Part shown: positions 1 through 8,426 of the stretch, piece after piece
Position numbering within the stretch: position 1 is the first letter of the stretch
Layout: each line of letters begins with the position of its first letter
NCBI RefSeq assembly: GCF_002043005.1
Contig: NZ_CP020330.1
Coordinates: 2,622,001-2,686,000, forward strand
Reading direction: 5' to 3'
DNA from: Martelella mediterranea DSM 17316
GTDB lineage: Bacteria; Pseudomonadota; Alphaproteobacteria; Rhizobiales; Rhizobiaceae
Length of the DNA stretch: 64,000 bases
Position numbers and translations under genes: made by a program
Notes under the pieces: generated by a model
Seen by the model: the letters and a program-made list of their open reading frames with translations, nothing else
What the model was told of the DNA's origin: nothing
The model's database searches: none

Positions 1-2
1 GT

Positions 3-818
<816 letters not shown>

Positions 819-822
819 GCCG

Positions 823-1326
823 ATGTTCTTTGTCCGCACGGCAATGGAGGCGGATATCCCGGCGGTGTGCAGCCTGCTGGCCGAGACCTGGCATGTCACC
901 TATGACGAGATTCTCGGGCCCGAAAAGGTCGAGACGATCGTCAACAGCTGGCTGTCTCCCGAAGCGATGCTGCGTCGGCTGCGCCGGCCCCATGGCGAGT
1001 TCCTGGTGGCCGACAGCGGCACGATGATTGGCGGCATGGCCTTTGCTGCACCCGACAAGGATAACGCCGAGACCGTCAATCTCAGCCAGCTTTACGTGCT
1101 TCCCGGGTTTCAGCGCCAGGGCATCGGCGAACAGCTTTTCGCCGAGATCGAAACCTGTTTTCCAAATGCAAAGCGGCTCGCGCTGGAGGTCGTTCCGCAG
1201 AACGCGCCGGCGATCCGCTTCTACGAGGCGCACGGCATGCGCGAGGTCGGACGCCACAATGAGTGCGGCGCGCCCAATTCCGGCATTCCGGCCATCCGCA
1301 TGGAAAAGGAACTAGCCAATGTCTGA
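823..1326 (+). CDS. GNAT family N-acetyltransferase
   Basis: A 167-residue protein with the GNAT fold, expected to transfer an acetyl group from acetyl-CoA to an unknown amine substrate. The N-terminal RTAMEADIPAVCSLLAETW stretch is the usual beta1-alpha1 region. Residues around 87-105 (LSQLYVLPGFQRQGIGEQL) hold the acetyl-CoA loop with Q-x-x-G-I-G. NAPAIRFYEAHGM near residue 127 is the typical motif B. It overlaps the next acetyltransferase by 8 bases, so the two are probably translationally coupled. Both follow gatB closely, as small GNAT genes often do in rhizobia. The substrate cannot be inferred. Confidence 0.88.
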   Translation: MFFVRTAMEADIPAVCSLLAETWHVTYDEILGPEKVETIVNSWLSPEAMLRRLRRPHGEFLVADSGTMIGGMAFAAPDKDNAETVNLSQLYVLPGFQRQGIGEQLFAEIETCFPNAKRLALEVVPQNAPAIRFYEAHGMREVGRHNECGAPNSGIPAIRMEKELANV

Positions 1327-1807
1327 TCCGACGCCCGATCTGGAAAACCTCGTCACCCGCGAGGCGCGGCTCGACGACCTGCCGGTGCTGATCTCGATCT
1401 TCGCTGCCGACACGCTCGGCGGCCATGGCGACACCACTTCGGATGAGGCCTATGATGATTACCGGGATGCCTTCGAGGCGATCAAGGCCTCGGCCAGTAA
1501 CACGCTTTATGTGGCCGAGCTCGACGACATCATCGTCGGCACGTTCCAGACCACCTATATCCGCACGCTGACGGGCAGGGGCGGCGCGTCGCTGACGATC
1601 GAGGCGGTGCAGACCCATCCCGACTGGCGCGGGCGCGGCATCGGGGCCAGGATGATCGAAACCGCGATCGACGAGGCCCGGATCGAGGGTTGTCGGCTGG
1701 TGCAGCTGATGTCCAACGCGGCGCGGGAAGACGCCCACCGCTTTTACGAGCGGCTCGGTTTTCGCCAGTCGCATCTCGGTTTCAAAATGAAGCTTCACGG
1801 CGCCTGA
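1319..1807 (+). CDS. GNAT family N-acetyltransferase
   Basis: A 162-residue GNAT protein, second of an overlapping pair. The acetyl-CoA loop appears as VQTHPDWRGRGIGARMI near residues 100-116 (R-G-x-G-I-G), and the C-terminal half has AREDAHRFYERLGF, the usual motif ahead of the last strand. The start overlaps the end of the upstream GNAT gene by 8 bases. The two proteins share a fold but differ at sequence level, so a recent tandem duplication is unlikely. The substrate is unknown; a small amine or metabolite is the usual guess for this subgroup. Confidence 0.87.
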   Translation: MSDPTPDLENLVTREARLDDLPVLISIFAADTLGGHGDTTSDEAYDDYRDAFEAIKASASNTLYVAELDDIIVGTFQTTYIRTLTGRGGASLTIEAVQTHPDWRGRGIGARMIETAIDEARIEGCRLVQLMSNAAREDAHRFYERLGFRQSHLGFKMKLHGA

Positions 1808-1950
1808 GACGTCTCGTCGCTCTGGACAAGAGCGGCCTGACGCGCCATACACGGGTGAGAGCGTCGGGCGACAAAGTGGTTGCCGGTTTTTCGAAAACCC
1901 GACGCGCCTGACAATGCAAACGGGCCGCACGGCCGGACGAAGGAAAGAAA

Positions 1951-2349
1951 ATGGCTGGCTTTCTGACCAAGATGTTCACCTGGTGGAACGGATCGACCAT
2001 CGGCACGGATGTGTTCACGCGCCGCTTCGGCAAGAAGGTCGGCGAGGACGAGTTCGGCAACATCTATTATGAAGGCGGCATGTCCACCTATGGCCTGAAA
2101 CGTCGCTGGGTGATCTACAAGGGCTATGCCGACGCCTCCTCCATTCCGCCCGGCTGGCACGGCTGGATGCACCACCGCATCGATACGCCGCCGACCGAGC
2201 AGGGCTACAAGCCGCGCGAATGGGAAAAGCCGCATAACCCCAACCAGACCGGCACGGCCTACGCCTATCGCCCCAAGGGCTCGCTTGCTGTTCAGGGCGA
2301 GCGCGACCGCGTCACCGGCGACTACGACGCCTGGACGCCGGGCGGCTGA
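1951..2349 (+). CDS. NADH:ubiquinone oxidoreductase NDUFA12-family subunit
   Basis: A 132-residue protein of the NDUFA12 (B17.2) family, an accessory subunit of respiratory complex I shared by alphaproteobacteria and mitochondria. The diagnostic segment is D-E-F-G-N-x-Y-Y-E near residues 32-41, then RRWVIYKGYADASSIPPGWH and WMHH near residues 70-74, and a proline-rich tail with NPNQTGTAYAYRPKGSL. No signal peptide or membrane helix is visible, as expected for a peripheral matrix-side subunit. The gene is preceded by about 140 bases without a clear gene and has the Shine-Dalgarno-like GGAAAG just upstream of the ATG. Confidence 0.93.
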   Translation: MAGFLTKMFTWWNGSTIGTDVFTRRFGKKVGEDEFGNIYYEGGMSTYGLKRRWVIYKGYADASSIPPGWHGWMHHRIDTPPTEQGYKPREWEKPHNPNQTGTAYAYRPKGSLAVQGERDRVTGDYDAWTPGG

Positions 2350-2454
2350 CTGCGTTTCTGCCGCATTTGCGCGGTATCGAATCGGGTGCTGTGCGACATT
2401 GAGAATGAGACAAGCGCGGCATCTGCCGCGTTTTCTGCATGAGAAGGATGAAGG

Positions 2455-2865
2455 ATGCGTCAATCGGGTTTTGGAAAGACGGCCGCGACATTCGGCCTCG
2501 TCGCGGCAGCGCTCGCAGCGGCGACGCCCGCACTTGCCGCCCGCGTTGAAAACCCGGTCGCCGTGTTCGGCGGCATCGACAAGATTACCGGCCGCACCTA
2601 CACCTTCGATGCCTATGTCGGCGAGACCGTGCAGTTTGGCCGCCTGCAGGTGACGCCGCGCGTCTGTTATTCGCGTGACGATACCGAGGAGCAGCGCATC
2701 GATGCCTTCGTGCAGGTCGACAAGGTGTCGCTGCAGAACGATGTCAGCCGCATCTTCTCTGGCTGGATGTTCGCCGATTCGCCGGCGCTCAACGCCGTGG
2801 AAGACCCGATCTATGACGTCTGGCTGACGGATTGCGTGGCGAGCGCCGAAGTGCCCGCGCCCTGA
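2455..2865 (+). CDS. DUF2155 domain-containing exported protein
   Basis: A 136-residue protein with an N-terminal signal peptide of about 28 residues ending ATPALA-A. The mature part matches the DUF2155 family found in alphaproteobacteria: GIDKITGRTYTFDAYVGETV, then QFGRLQVTPRVCY, and SGWMFADSPALNAVEDPIYD followed by VWLTDC. Two cysteines, one in RVCY and one in LTDC, could form a disulfide in the periplasm. The molecular role of the family is not known. It lies next to the NDUFA12-like gene in the same direction and converges on aat with only 7 bases between their ends. Confidence 0.9.
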   Translation: MRQSGFGKTAATFGLVAAALAAATPALAARVENPVAVFGGIDKITGRTYTFDAYVGETVQFGRLQVTPRVCYSRDDTEEQRIDAFVQVDKVSLQNDVSRIFSGWMFADSPALNAVEDPIYDVWLTDCVASAEVPAP

Positions 2866-2872
2866 ATGCGCC

Positions 2873-3490
2873 TCACGGGAATGGCTGATCCGGCCATACC
2901 AGCGCCGCGTTCAGAAGCGTCATATACCGATCCTTGGAAATATCGATCGCGCCCATCGTCTTCAGATGATCGGTGGTGAACTGCGTGTCGAGAAGCTGGA
3001 ACCGGTTGGCCCTCAGCCGCTCGACCAGATGCACGAGGCAGATCTTCGAGGCGTTCGGCCGGCGCGAGAACATGCTCTCGCCGAAGAACGCGGCCCTCAG
3101 CGATACGCCGTAAAGCCCGCCGACCAGTTCGCCATCCTCGTAAGCCTCCACGGAATGGGCGTGGCCCATGCGGTGCAGCGCGTTGTAGAGCGAGCGGATT
3201 TCCGCATTGATCCAGGTTTGCGGGCGATCCGGCGCGGGCATCGCGCAGGCCGCCATCACGGCGTCGAAATCGTGGTTGAAGCGGATTTCGTAAGGGGACC
3301 TGCGCAATTGCTTGCGCAGGCTATGGGAGATGTGCAGGCCATCCAGCGGGATAATCCCGCGGACTTCCGGCTCGACCCAGAACAGCTCGGTATCCTCGGC
3401 CGATTCGGACATGGGGAAGAGGCCGATGCTGTAAGCATTCAAAAGCAGTTCCGGGGTTATGCCGCTGCCTTTTGCGCTGCCTCTTTCCAT
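2873..3490 (-). CDS. aat: Leucyl/phenylalanyl-tRNA--protein transferase
   Basis: A 205-residue cytoplasmic enzyme that adds Leu or Phe from charged tRNA to proteins with N-terminal Arg or Lys, marking them for ClpS/ClpAP degradation (N-degron pathway). Family landmarks are [13 protein letters not shown] near residues 18-30, the W-x-x-P-x-x-RG-I-I-P stretch near residues 38-48, [24 protein letters not shown] cut by the active region, and [13 protein letters not shown] near residue 169. The ATG starts 3 bases after the accC stop codon, so aat is the last gene of the aroQ-accB-accC-aat run. Confidence 0.96.
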   Translation of the reverse strand: MERGSAKGSGITPELLLNAYSIGLFPMSESAEDTELFWVEPEVRGIIPLDGLHISHSLRKQLRRSPYEIRFNHDFDAVMAACAMPAPDRPQTWINAEIRSLYNALHRMGHAHSVEAYEDGELVGGLYGVSLRAAFFGESMFSRRPNASKICLVHLVERLRANRFQLLDTQFTTDHLKTMGAIDISKDRYMTLLNAALVWPDQPFP

Positions 3491-3493
3491 GAG

Positions 3494-4840
3494 CTACTTC
3501 GGCTTGTTTTCCAGATAGTGTTCCAGCCAGTGGATATCATAATCGCCGTTGGCGATATCCTGGTTTGCGATCAAATCCTGAAAAAGCGGCAAGGTCGTGT
3601 CGATCCCGTCGACGACGAATTCGTCGAGCGCCCGCTTCAGCCGCATCATGCATTCCACGCGGGTGCGGCCGTGAACGATCAGCTTGCCGATCAGGCTGTC
3701 GTAATAGGGCGGGATCTTGTAGCCCTGATAGACGCCGGAATCGATGCGCACGCCAAGCCCGCCCGGAGCATGAAAATGCGTGATCGTGCCCGGCGAGGGC
3801 CGGAAGGTGGCGGCGTTTTCCGCGTTGATGCGGCATTCGATCGCGTGGCCGGAGAAGGTGATGTCCTTCTGCGTCACGGAGAGCCCGGCGCCTGCGGCAA
3901 CCCGGATCTGTTCGTGCACGAGGTCGATGCCGGTGATCGCTTCTGTGATCGGGTGCTCGACCTGCAGGCGGGTGTTCATCTCGATGAAGTAGAACTCGCC
4001 GTTTTCATAGAGGAACTCGACCGTGCCGGCGCCGCGATATTTCATCTTGCGCATGGCGTCGGCGCAGATTTCGCCGATCTTCATGCGCTGCTCGACGTTG
4101 AGCGCCGGCGAATTGGCCTCTTCCCAGACCTTCTGGTGGCGGCGCTGCAGCGAGCAGTCGCGTTCACCCAGATGGACGGCATCGCCCTCGCCGTCGCCGA
4201 ATACCTGCACTTCGATATGGCGCGGCTTGTCGAGGTATTTTTCCATGTAGACGGAATCATTGCCGAAAGCGGCGCCTGCTTCCCCGCGCGCGGTGCGGTA
4301 GGCCTCGATCAGGTCGTCCTTCGAGCGCGCGAGCTTCATGCCGCGTCCGCCGCCGCCGGCCGTCGCCTTGATCAGCACCGGATAGCCGATCTCTTCCGCC
4401 GTGCGGAAAGCGTCGTCATCGGTGTCGACAGAACCGGCGGAGCCGGGAACGACCGGAATACCGAGATCTTCCGCGGTGGTTTTCGCGGTGATCTTGTCGC
4501 CCATCATGCGGATATGTTCGCTGGTGGGGCCGATGAAGGTGATGCCGTGGGCCTCGAGGATCTCGGCGAACTTGGCGTTCTCGGAGAGGAAGCCATAGCC
4601 CGGATGCACGGCGTCCGCGCCGGTGATCTCGCAGGCGGCGACGATCTGGTGGATGTTGAGATAGCTCTCGCGCGAGGAGGGCGGGCCGATGCACACGCTC
4701 TCGTCGGCAAGGCGCACATGCATGGCGTCGGCGTCGGCCGTGGAGTGCACGGCAACGGTCGCGATGCCGAGCTCCTTGCAGGCGCGCAGGACGCGAAGCG
4801 CGATTTCGCCTCGGTTGGCGATCAGGATCTTGGAAAACAT
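3494..4840 (-). CDS. accC: Biotin carboxylase subunit of acetyl-CoA carboxylase
   Basis: AccC (448 residues) carboxylates the biotin on AccB using bicarbonate and ATP, the first half-reaction of acetyl-CoA carboxylase and of fatty acid synthesis. The N-terminus [16 protein letters not shown] is the biotin carboxylase signature. The ATP-grasp core has [12 protein letters not shown] near residues 159-170, and the catalytic region contains [16 protein letters not shown] near residue 285. The ATG at 4840 is preferred over a GTG four codons upstream because it gives the standard MFSKI start. It follows accB by 15 bases, and AccB and AccC form a complex. Confidence 0.97.
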   Translation of the reverse strand: MFSKILIANRGEIALRVLRACKELGIATVAVHSTADADAMHVRLADESVCIGPPSSRESYLNIHQIVAACEITGADAVHPGYGFLSENAKFAEILEAHGITFIGPTSEHIRMMGDKITAKTTAEDLGIPVVPGSAGSVDTDDDAFRTAEEIGYPVLIKATAGGGGRGMKLARSKDDLIEAYRTARGEAGAAFGNDSVYMEKYLDKPRHIEVQVFGDGEGDAVHLGERDCSLQRRHQKVWEEANSPALNVEQRMKIGEICADAMRKMKYRGAGTVEFLYENGEFYFIEMNTRLQVEHPITEAITGIDLVHEQIRVAAGAGLSVTQKDITFSGHAIECRINAENAATFRPSPGTITHFHAPGGLGVRIDSGVYQGYKIPPYYDSLIGKLIVHGRTRVECMMRLKRALDEFVVDGIDTTLPLFQDLIANQDIANGDYDIHWLEHYLENKPK

Positions 4841-4855
4841 GAGCTCTGCCACCCG

Positions 4856-5332
4856 TTATTCGATGACGACGAGCGCTTCGTCGAATTCGACCGGCTGGGC
4901 GTCATCGACGAGGATCTGCACGATCTTGCCGCTCTTCGGCGCGGGGATCTGGTTCATCGTCTTCATGGCTTCGATGATCAGCAGCGTCTGGCCTTCCTTG
5001 ACGTTGGCGCCGACTTCGATGAAGGGGCGGGCGCCGGGCGCGGGCGCGAGATAGACCGTGCCGACCATGGGCGCCTTGACGGCATCATCATGCTTGGGCG
5101 CGGCAACAGCGGCGGCCGGCTCCGCGGCAGCGGAAGGAGCGGGCGCAGCCGGAGCGGCGGACGGGGCAGGGGCGTAGTGCATCATCTGCTGCGGAGCCGC
5201 CATGACTTCACGCGCGACGCGGATGCGCATGCCTTCCTGCTCAACCTCGATTTCCGTCAGTTCGGTATCGTTGAGGATGACCGCCAGTTCACGCACGAGC
5301 TTCGCGTCAACAGCCTTCTTCTGTTCTGCCAT
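4856..5332 (-). CDS. accB: Biotin carboxyl carrier protein of acetyl-CoA carboxylase
   Basis: A 158-residue biotin carrier. An N-terminal helical part (1-45) is followed by an Ala/Pro-rich linker (about 50-85) and a C-terminal biotinyl domain with the EAMKTMNQI motif, the biotinylated lysine being K124. The ATG at 5332 is chosen because an AAAGGA ribosome site lies 9 bases upstream; a longer frame reaching 5416 would overlap aroQ and lacks family similarity. The order aroQ-accB-accC is the usual alphaproteobacterial arrangement, linking the first committed step of fatty acid synthesis with a shikimate pathway gene. Confidence 0.97.
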   Translation of the reverse strand: MAEQKKAVDAKLVRELAVILNDTELTEIEVEQEGMRIRVAREVMAAPQQMMHYAPAPSAAPAAPAPSAAAEPAAAVAAPKHDDAVKAPMVGTVYLAPAPGARPFIEVGANVKEGQTLLIIEAMKTMNQIPAPKSGKIVQILVDDAQPVEFDEALVVIE

Positions 5333-5354
5333 GGGATGTTTTCCTTTGTTCTTG

Positions 5355-5792
5355 TTATTCCGCGAGGGTTTTGAGAGCGCGTATCGCCAGAAGGTAGCTA
5401 TCTTGTCCGAAGCCACAGATAACCCCCTTCACCGCAGGCGATATCATGCTCTTGTGGCGAAACGCCTCGCGGGCATGAATGTTGGAGATATGGAGCTCCA
5501 CGACCGGCACTGCAATGGCGCGGATCGCGTCGTGAAGCGCAATGGATGTATGCCCGTAGGCACCGGGATTGATGGCGACGCCGGCCGCCTTCTCATTGGC
5601 CTCGTGAAGCCAGTCGACAAGCACGCCCTCATGATTGGACTGCCGGAAGTCTATCGAAAAACCGAGTTCCTCGCCGAGCTTGCGGCATTCATTCTCAATT
5701 GCGGCGAGCGACATATCGCCGTAAATGCCGGGCTCGCGCTGGCCCAGCAGATTGAGATTTGGTCCGTTGAGGACGAAGATCGCGCGTGTCAT
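5355..5792 (-). CDS. aroQ: Type II 3-dehydroquinate dehydratase
   Basis: A 145-residue enzyme catalysing trans-dehydration of 3-dehydroquinate to 3-dehydroshikimate in the aromatic amino acid pathway. Motifs of the type II family are visible: [20 protein letters not shown] at the N-terminus, with the catalytic tyrosine in the YG dipeptide, [16 protein letters not shown] near residues 77-92, and [18 protein letters not shown] near residues 98-115 with the catalytic histidine in ELH. Length agrees with the dodecameric family. It is the first gene of the aroQ-accB-accC-aat run and ends 22 bases before accB. Confidence 0.97.
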   Translation of the reverse strand: MTRAIFVLNGPNLNLLGQREPGIYGDMSLAAIENECRKLGEELGFSIDFRQSNHEGVLVDWLHEANEKAAGVAINPGAYGHTSIALHDAIRAIAVPVVELHISNIHAREAFRHKSMISPAVKGVICGFGQDSYLLAIRALKTLAE

Positions 5793-5899
5793 GCATCAAT
5801 TCCGGTTTCGCCTTCTCCTATAGACGTTCAAGCCTTACAGGAAAAGCCCCAAGACACACCGTTGCCGGGATGTGGTTAAGCTTGTTCAGCCAAAAATAG

Positions 5900-6703
5900 T
5901 CAAGAACACACGCCCTTGCCGCAGTCGCGGATATTGTCGATGGTCTCCTGCAGGCGGTCGGCGCCGACCGCGCCCGGCAGCATCACATCGCCGACAATAT
6001 AGGAGGGGGTGCCGGAGACGCCGAGCGCGCCGGCGAGGCCGAAATGCTCCTGAAGAGCCTCTTCCGCCGGGTATTCCTGCATGGCCTGGTCGATCGCCTG
6101 ATCGTCGACGCCGAGGGAGGCCGCCACGGCGCGGGCTGTCGCCTCGGTCGCGCGCGAGCCGGAGCCCATCAGCGCGCGGTGGAATTCCTCGTATTTCTCA
6201 GGCGCAGCCTTGAAGAAGGCGTAGGAGATGCGTTGCGTGGCTTCGGATTCCGGACCGAGCACCGGGATTTCCTTCAGCACGAAGCGGACATCGTCATTGG
6301 TGGCGATGATCGCGTCCATGTCGTCAAGCGCGCGCCGGCAATAGCCGCAATTATAGTCGAAGAACTCGACGACGGTGATCGCGCCGTCCGGATTGCCCAT
6401 GATGCTGTCATAGGCCGGCAGATAGAGCTTGTCCTGATTCTGGGCGATCACCTGGGAAGCCTGGGCCTGCTGCTCATCCGCCTGCTTGCGCTGCAGCGCC
6501 ACCTGCACGTCCAGAAGCACCTCCGGGTTGCTCATGAGATAATCATGAACCCGCTCGCCGAAATCTGCCTGTGCCGGCGCGGCCGCCGCTGTTTCCGTGT
6601 TCTGCGGGGCGAAATGATAGATCGCTGCCGTCGTGGCCGCCGCCGATGCGATTGCCGTCGCAAAAATTGCGGTCACCGCCAGTGTCAGTCCCTTTGAAGA
6701 CAT
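5900..6703 (-). CDS. DsbA-family thiol:disulfide oxidoreductase
   Basis: A 267-residue periplasmic protein with an N-terminal membrane or signal segment (about residues 5-30), a coiled region rich in Gln and Ala (65-90), and a thioredoxin-like domain with the active-site CGYC at 119-122. A cis-proline loop is visible as SGTPSYIVG near residue 225. It is expected to catalyse disulfide formation or isomerisation in secreted proteins, resembling the ScsC/Com1 subgroup. The ATG at 6703 is chosen for the strong AAAGGGGAG ribosome site just upstream. It is transcribed away from the aminotransferase gene. Confidence 0.92.
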   Translation of the reverse strand: MSSKGLTLAVTAIFATAIASAAATTAAIYHFAPQNTETAAAAPAQADFGERVHDYLMSNPEVLLDVQVALQRKQADEQQAQASQVIAQNQDKLYLPAYDSIMGNPDGAITVVEFFDYNCGYCRRALDDMDAIIATNDDVRFVLKEIPVLGPESEATQRISYAFFKAAPEKYEEFHRALMGSGSRATEATARAVAASLGVDDQAIDQAMQEYPAEEALQEHFGLAGALGVSGTPSYIVGDVMLPGAVGADRLQETIDNIRDCGKGVCS

Positions 6704-6959
6704 GTTCTCCCCTTTAGGCATCATCGTCTCGCCCGGCCGGGCCGACATGCGAAACAGTCCTTGGTTGTGCGCGGCCCCGCGCGCTTCGGGCCCGGACCGC
6801 TCTTAAAAACCAATTGTGCGCAAATGGCGGCGTTGTCCATAGCGACGGGATCAATTCTGCCGCCCATCCGATCAAAATCCCGTTTTTTTGCGCTGCGGCA
6901 TTGCGGGGGCGGGGTTATTGGTTCATCCCGGAACCGGACCATCTGAAAGAGGACACGGC

Positions 6960-8117
6960 ATGCCGTCGAAGCGCAGCGACATCGATTCATTCCTGGCCAT
7001 GGACGTTCTGGCAGAGGCGAACCGGCTGAAAAAGGCTGGCCGGCCGGTGATCTCCATGGCCGTCGGCCAGCCCTCGCATCCGGCCCCCGACGCGGCGCTC
7101 GCGGCGGCGCGCGCGGCGCTGGAGCACGGCCATCTCGGCTATACAGACGCCTTCGGCCGCGAAAGCCTGCGCGTGGCGATCGCCGAGGATTACCGCGCGC
7201 GCATGGGCATCGCAATCGACCCGGCCCGCATCGCCGTCACCACCGGTTCGTCCGCCGGCTTCAATCTTGCGTTTCTGGCGCTGTTCGACGCGGGCGATGC
7301 CGTCGCGATCGCAAGACCCGGCTATCCCGCCTACCGCAACATCCTGAAAGCGCTGGACCTCAAGGTGGTCGAGGTGGATGCCAATGCCGAGCACGACTTC
7401 ACGCTGACGCCCGAGGCGCTGGAGGCGGCGGAGAAGGCCCACGGCGTTACACTTGCCGGCGTGCTGCTCGCAAGCCCGGCGAACCCGACCGGCACGGTCA
7501 CCGGTCGCGCCGCGCTGAAGCGGCTTGCCGACTGGTGCCATGCGCGCGGAACCGCCTTCATCTCCGACGAGATCTACCACGGCCTGGTGTTTTCGGGCGA
7601 GGAGGCAAGCGCGCTTTCCTTCACCGACGAGGCGGTGGTGATCAATTCCTTCTCGAAATATTACTGCATGACCGGGTGGCGGATCGGCTGGATGGTGCTG
7701 CCGGAAAAACTGGTGCGGGTGTTCGAGCAATTGACGCAGAACATCTATATCTGCGCGCCCGACCTTTCCCAGATCGCCGCGGAGGCGGCTCTTTCCGAGC
7801 GAAAGCAGCTCGACGGCTACTGCAATATCTACCGCAACAACCGCAACTTCCTGACCAGCGCGCTGCCGGCGATCGGCCTTCCTGTCGCCTCGCCGATGGA
7901 CGGGGCTTTCTACGCCTATGTCGACGTCTCGCGCTACACCAATGACAGCCTCGCCTTCGCCCGGCAGATCCTGCACGAGGCCAATGTCGCGGTCACGCCC
8001 GGCGTCGATTTCGATCCGGAAAACGGCGGGCGATTTCTACGGCTGTCCTACGCGGGCACCGAGGCCGAGATCACCGAGGCCGTGGAGCGGATCGGCAACT
8101 GGCTGCCGGCGAGATAG
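6960..8117 (+). CDS. Pyridoxal phosphate-dependent class I/II aminotransferase
   Basis: A 385-residue fold-type I aminotransferase. Substrate-loop and PLP motifs are visible: SMAVGQPSHPAPDAA near residues 36-50, SPANPTGTV near residue 173, ISDEIYHGLVF near residue 201, and NSFSKYYCMTGWRIGW with the Schiff-base lysine K233. The C-terminal arginine that binds the alpha-carboxylate is probably in GRFLRLSYAG. The start at 6960 has an AAGAGGA ribosome site; a longer frame from 6888 lacks similarity. The exact amino donor cannot be read. It is likely of aspartate/alanine type and is annotated this way in many rhizobia. Confidence 0.92.
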   Translation: MPSKRSDIDSFLAMDVLAEANRLKKAGRPVISMAVGQPSHPAPDAALAAARAALEHGHLGYTDAFGRESLRVAIAEDYRARMGIAIDPARIAVTTGSSAGFNLAFLALFDAGDAVAIARPGYPAYRNILKALDLKVVEVDANAEHDFTLTPEALEAAEKAHGVTLAGVLLASPANPTGTVTGRAALKRLADWCHARGTAFISDEIYHGLVFSGEEASALSFTDEAVVINSFSKYYCMTGWRIGWMVLPEKLVRVFEQLTQNIYICAPDLSQIAAEAALSERKQLDGYCNIYRNNRNFLTSALPAIGLPVASPMDGAFYAYVDVSRYTNDSLAFARQILHEANVAVTPGVDFDPENGGRFLRLSYAGTEAEITEAVERIGNWLPAR

Positions 8118-8180
8118 TTGCAACGTCATGCCGCGTTCGTCCTGTGAGCTTGGTTCTTGGCACGGGAGGTGGGCTTGCTC

Positions 8181-8330
8181 CCAATACTCTCTCCCGCTGG
8201 CGGGAGAGATGCCCCGAAAGGGGCAGTGAGGGTGGATCAGCGTTTCAAATCGTGAGGGCGTTCGCGGGGTGGGTCTCCCCCCTCACTGTCGCTTTCGCGA
8301 CATCTCTCCCCGCCGGGGCGAGAAGATTGG
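8181..8330. repeat. RIME-like palindromic intergenic repeat
   Basis: A 150-base element bounded by CCAAT...ATTGG with long inverted arms. The left arm reads through CTCTCCC, GGGAGAGATG, CCCCGAAAGGGG; the right arm holds CACTGTCGCTTTCGCGACATC and TCTCCCC. Arms and size match the second element that the insertion sequence splits near 50-51 kb. This is the architecture described for Rhizobium-specific intergenic mosaic elements; the assignment to that family is from memory of the pattern. It lies between the aminotransferase and the rne terminator and probably folds as RNA hairpins in the 3' untranslated regions. Confidence 0.7.
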
Positions 8331-8370
8331 GTGGCTGTGCGGGAAGGCCCTGGGTTAAAAGTCCAAAACA

Positions 8371-8402
8371 AAAAAAAGCCGCCGTTTTCGCAAACGGCGG
8401 CC
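8371..8402 (-). terminator. Rho-independent terminator of rne
   Basis: A stem of GCCGCCGTTT pairing with AAACGGCGGC around a short CGCA-type loop, followed on the minus strand by a run of seven T. It lies 25 bases past the rne stop codon, in the correct orientation. Confidence 0.88.
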
Positions 8403-8426
8403 TTTCGTTCATTCAAATCAACCGGC

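Noticed and set aside
2966..5374. 802-codon plus-strand open frame
   Set aside because: It is antisense to aat, accC and accB, which have full family motifs; the frame shows the His/Asp/Gly-rich composition of a high-GC shadow.
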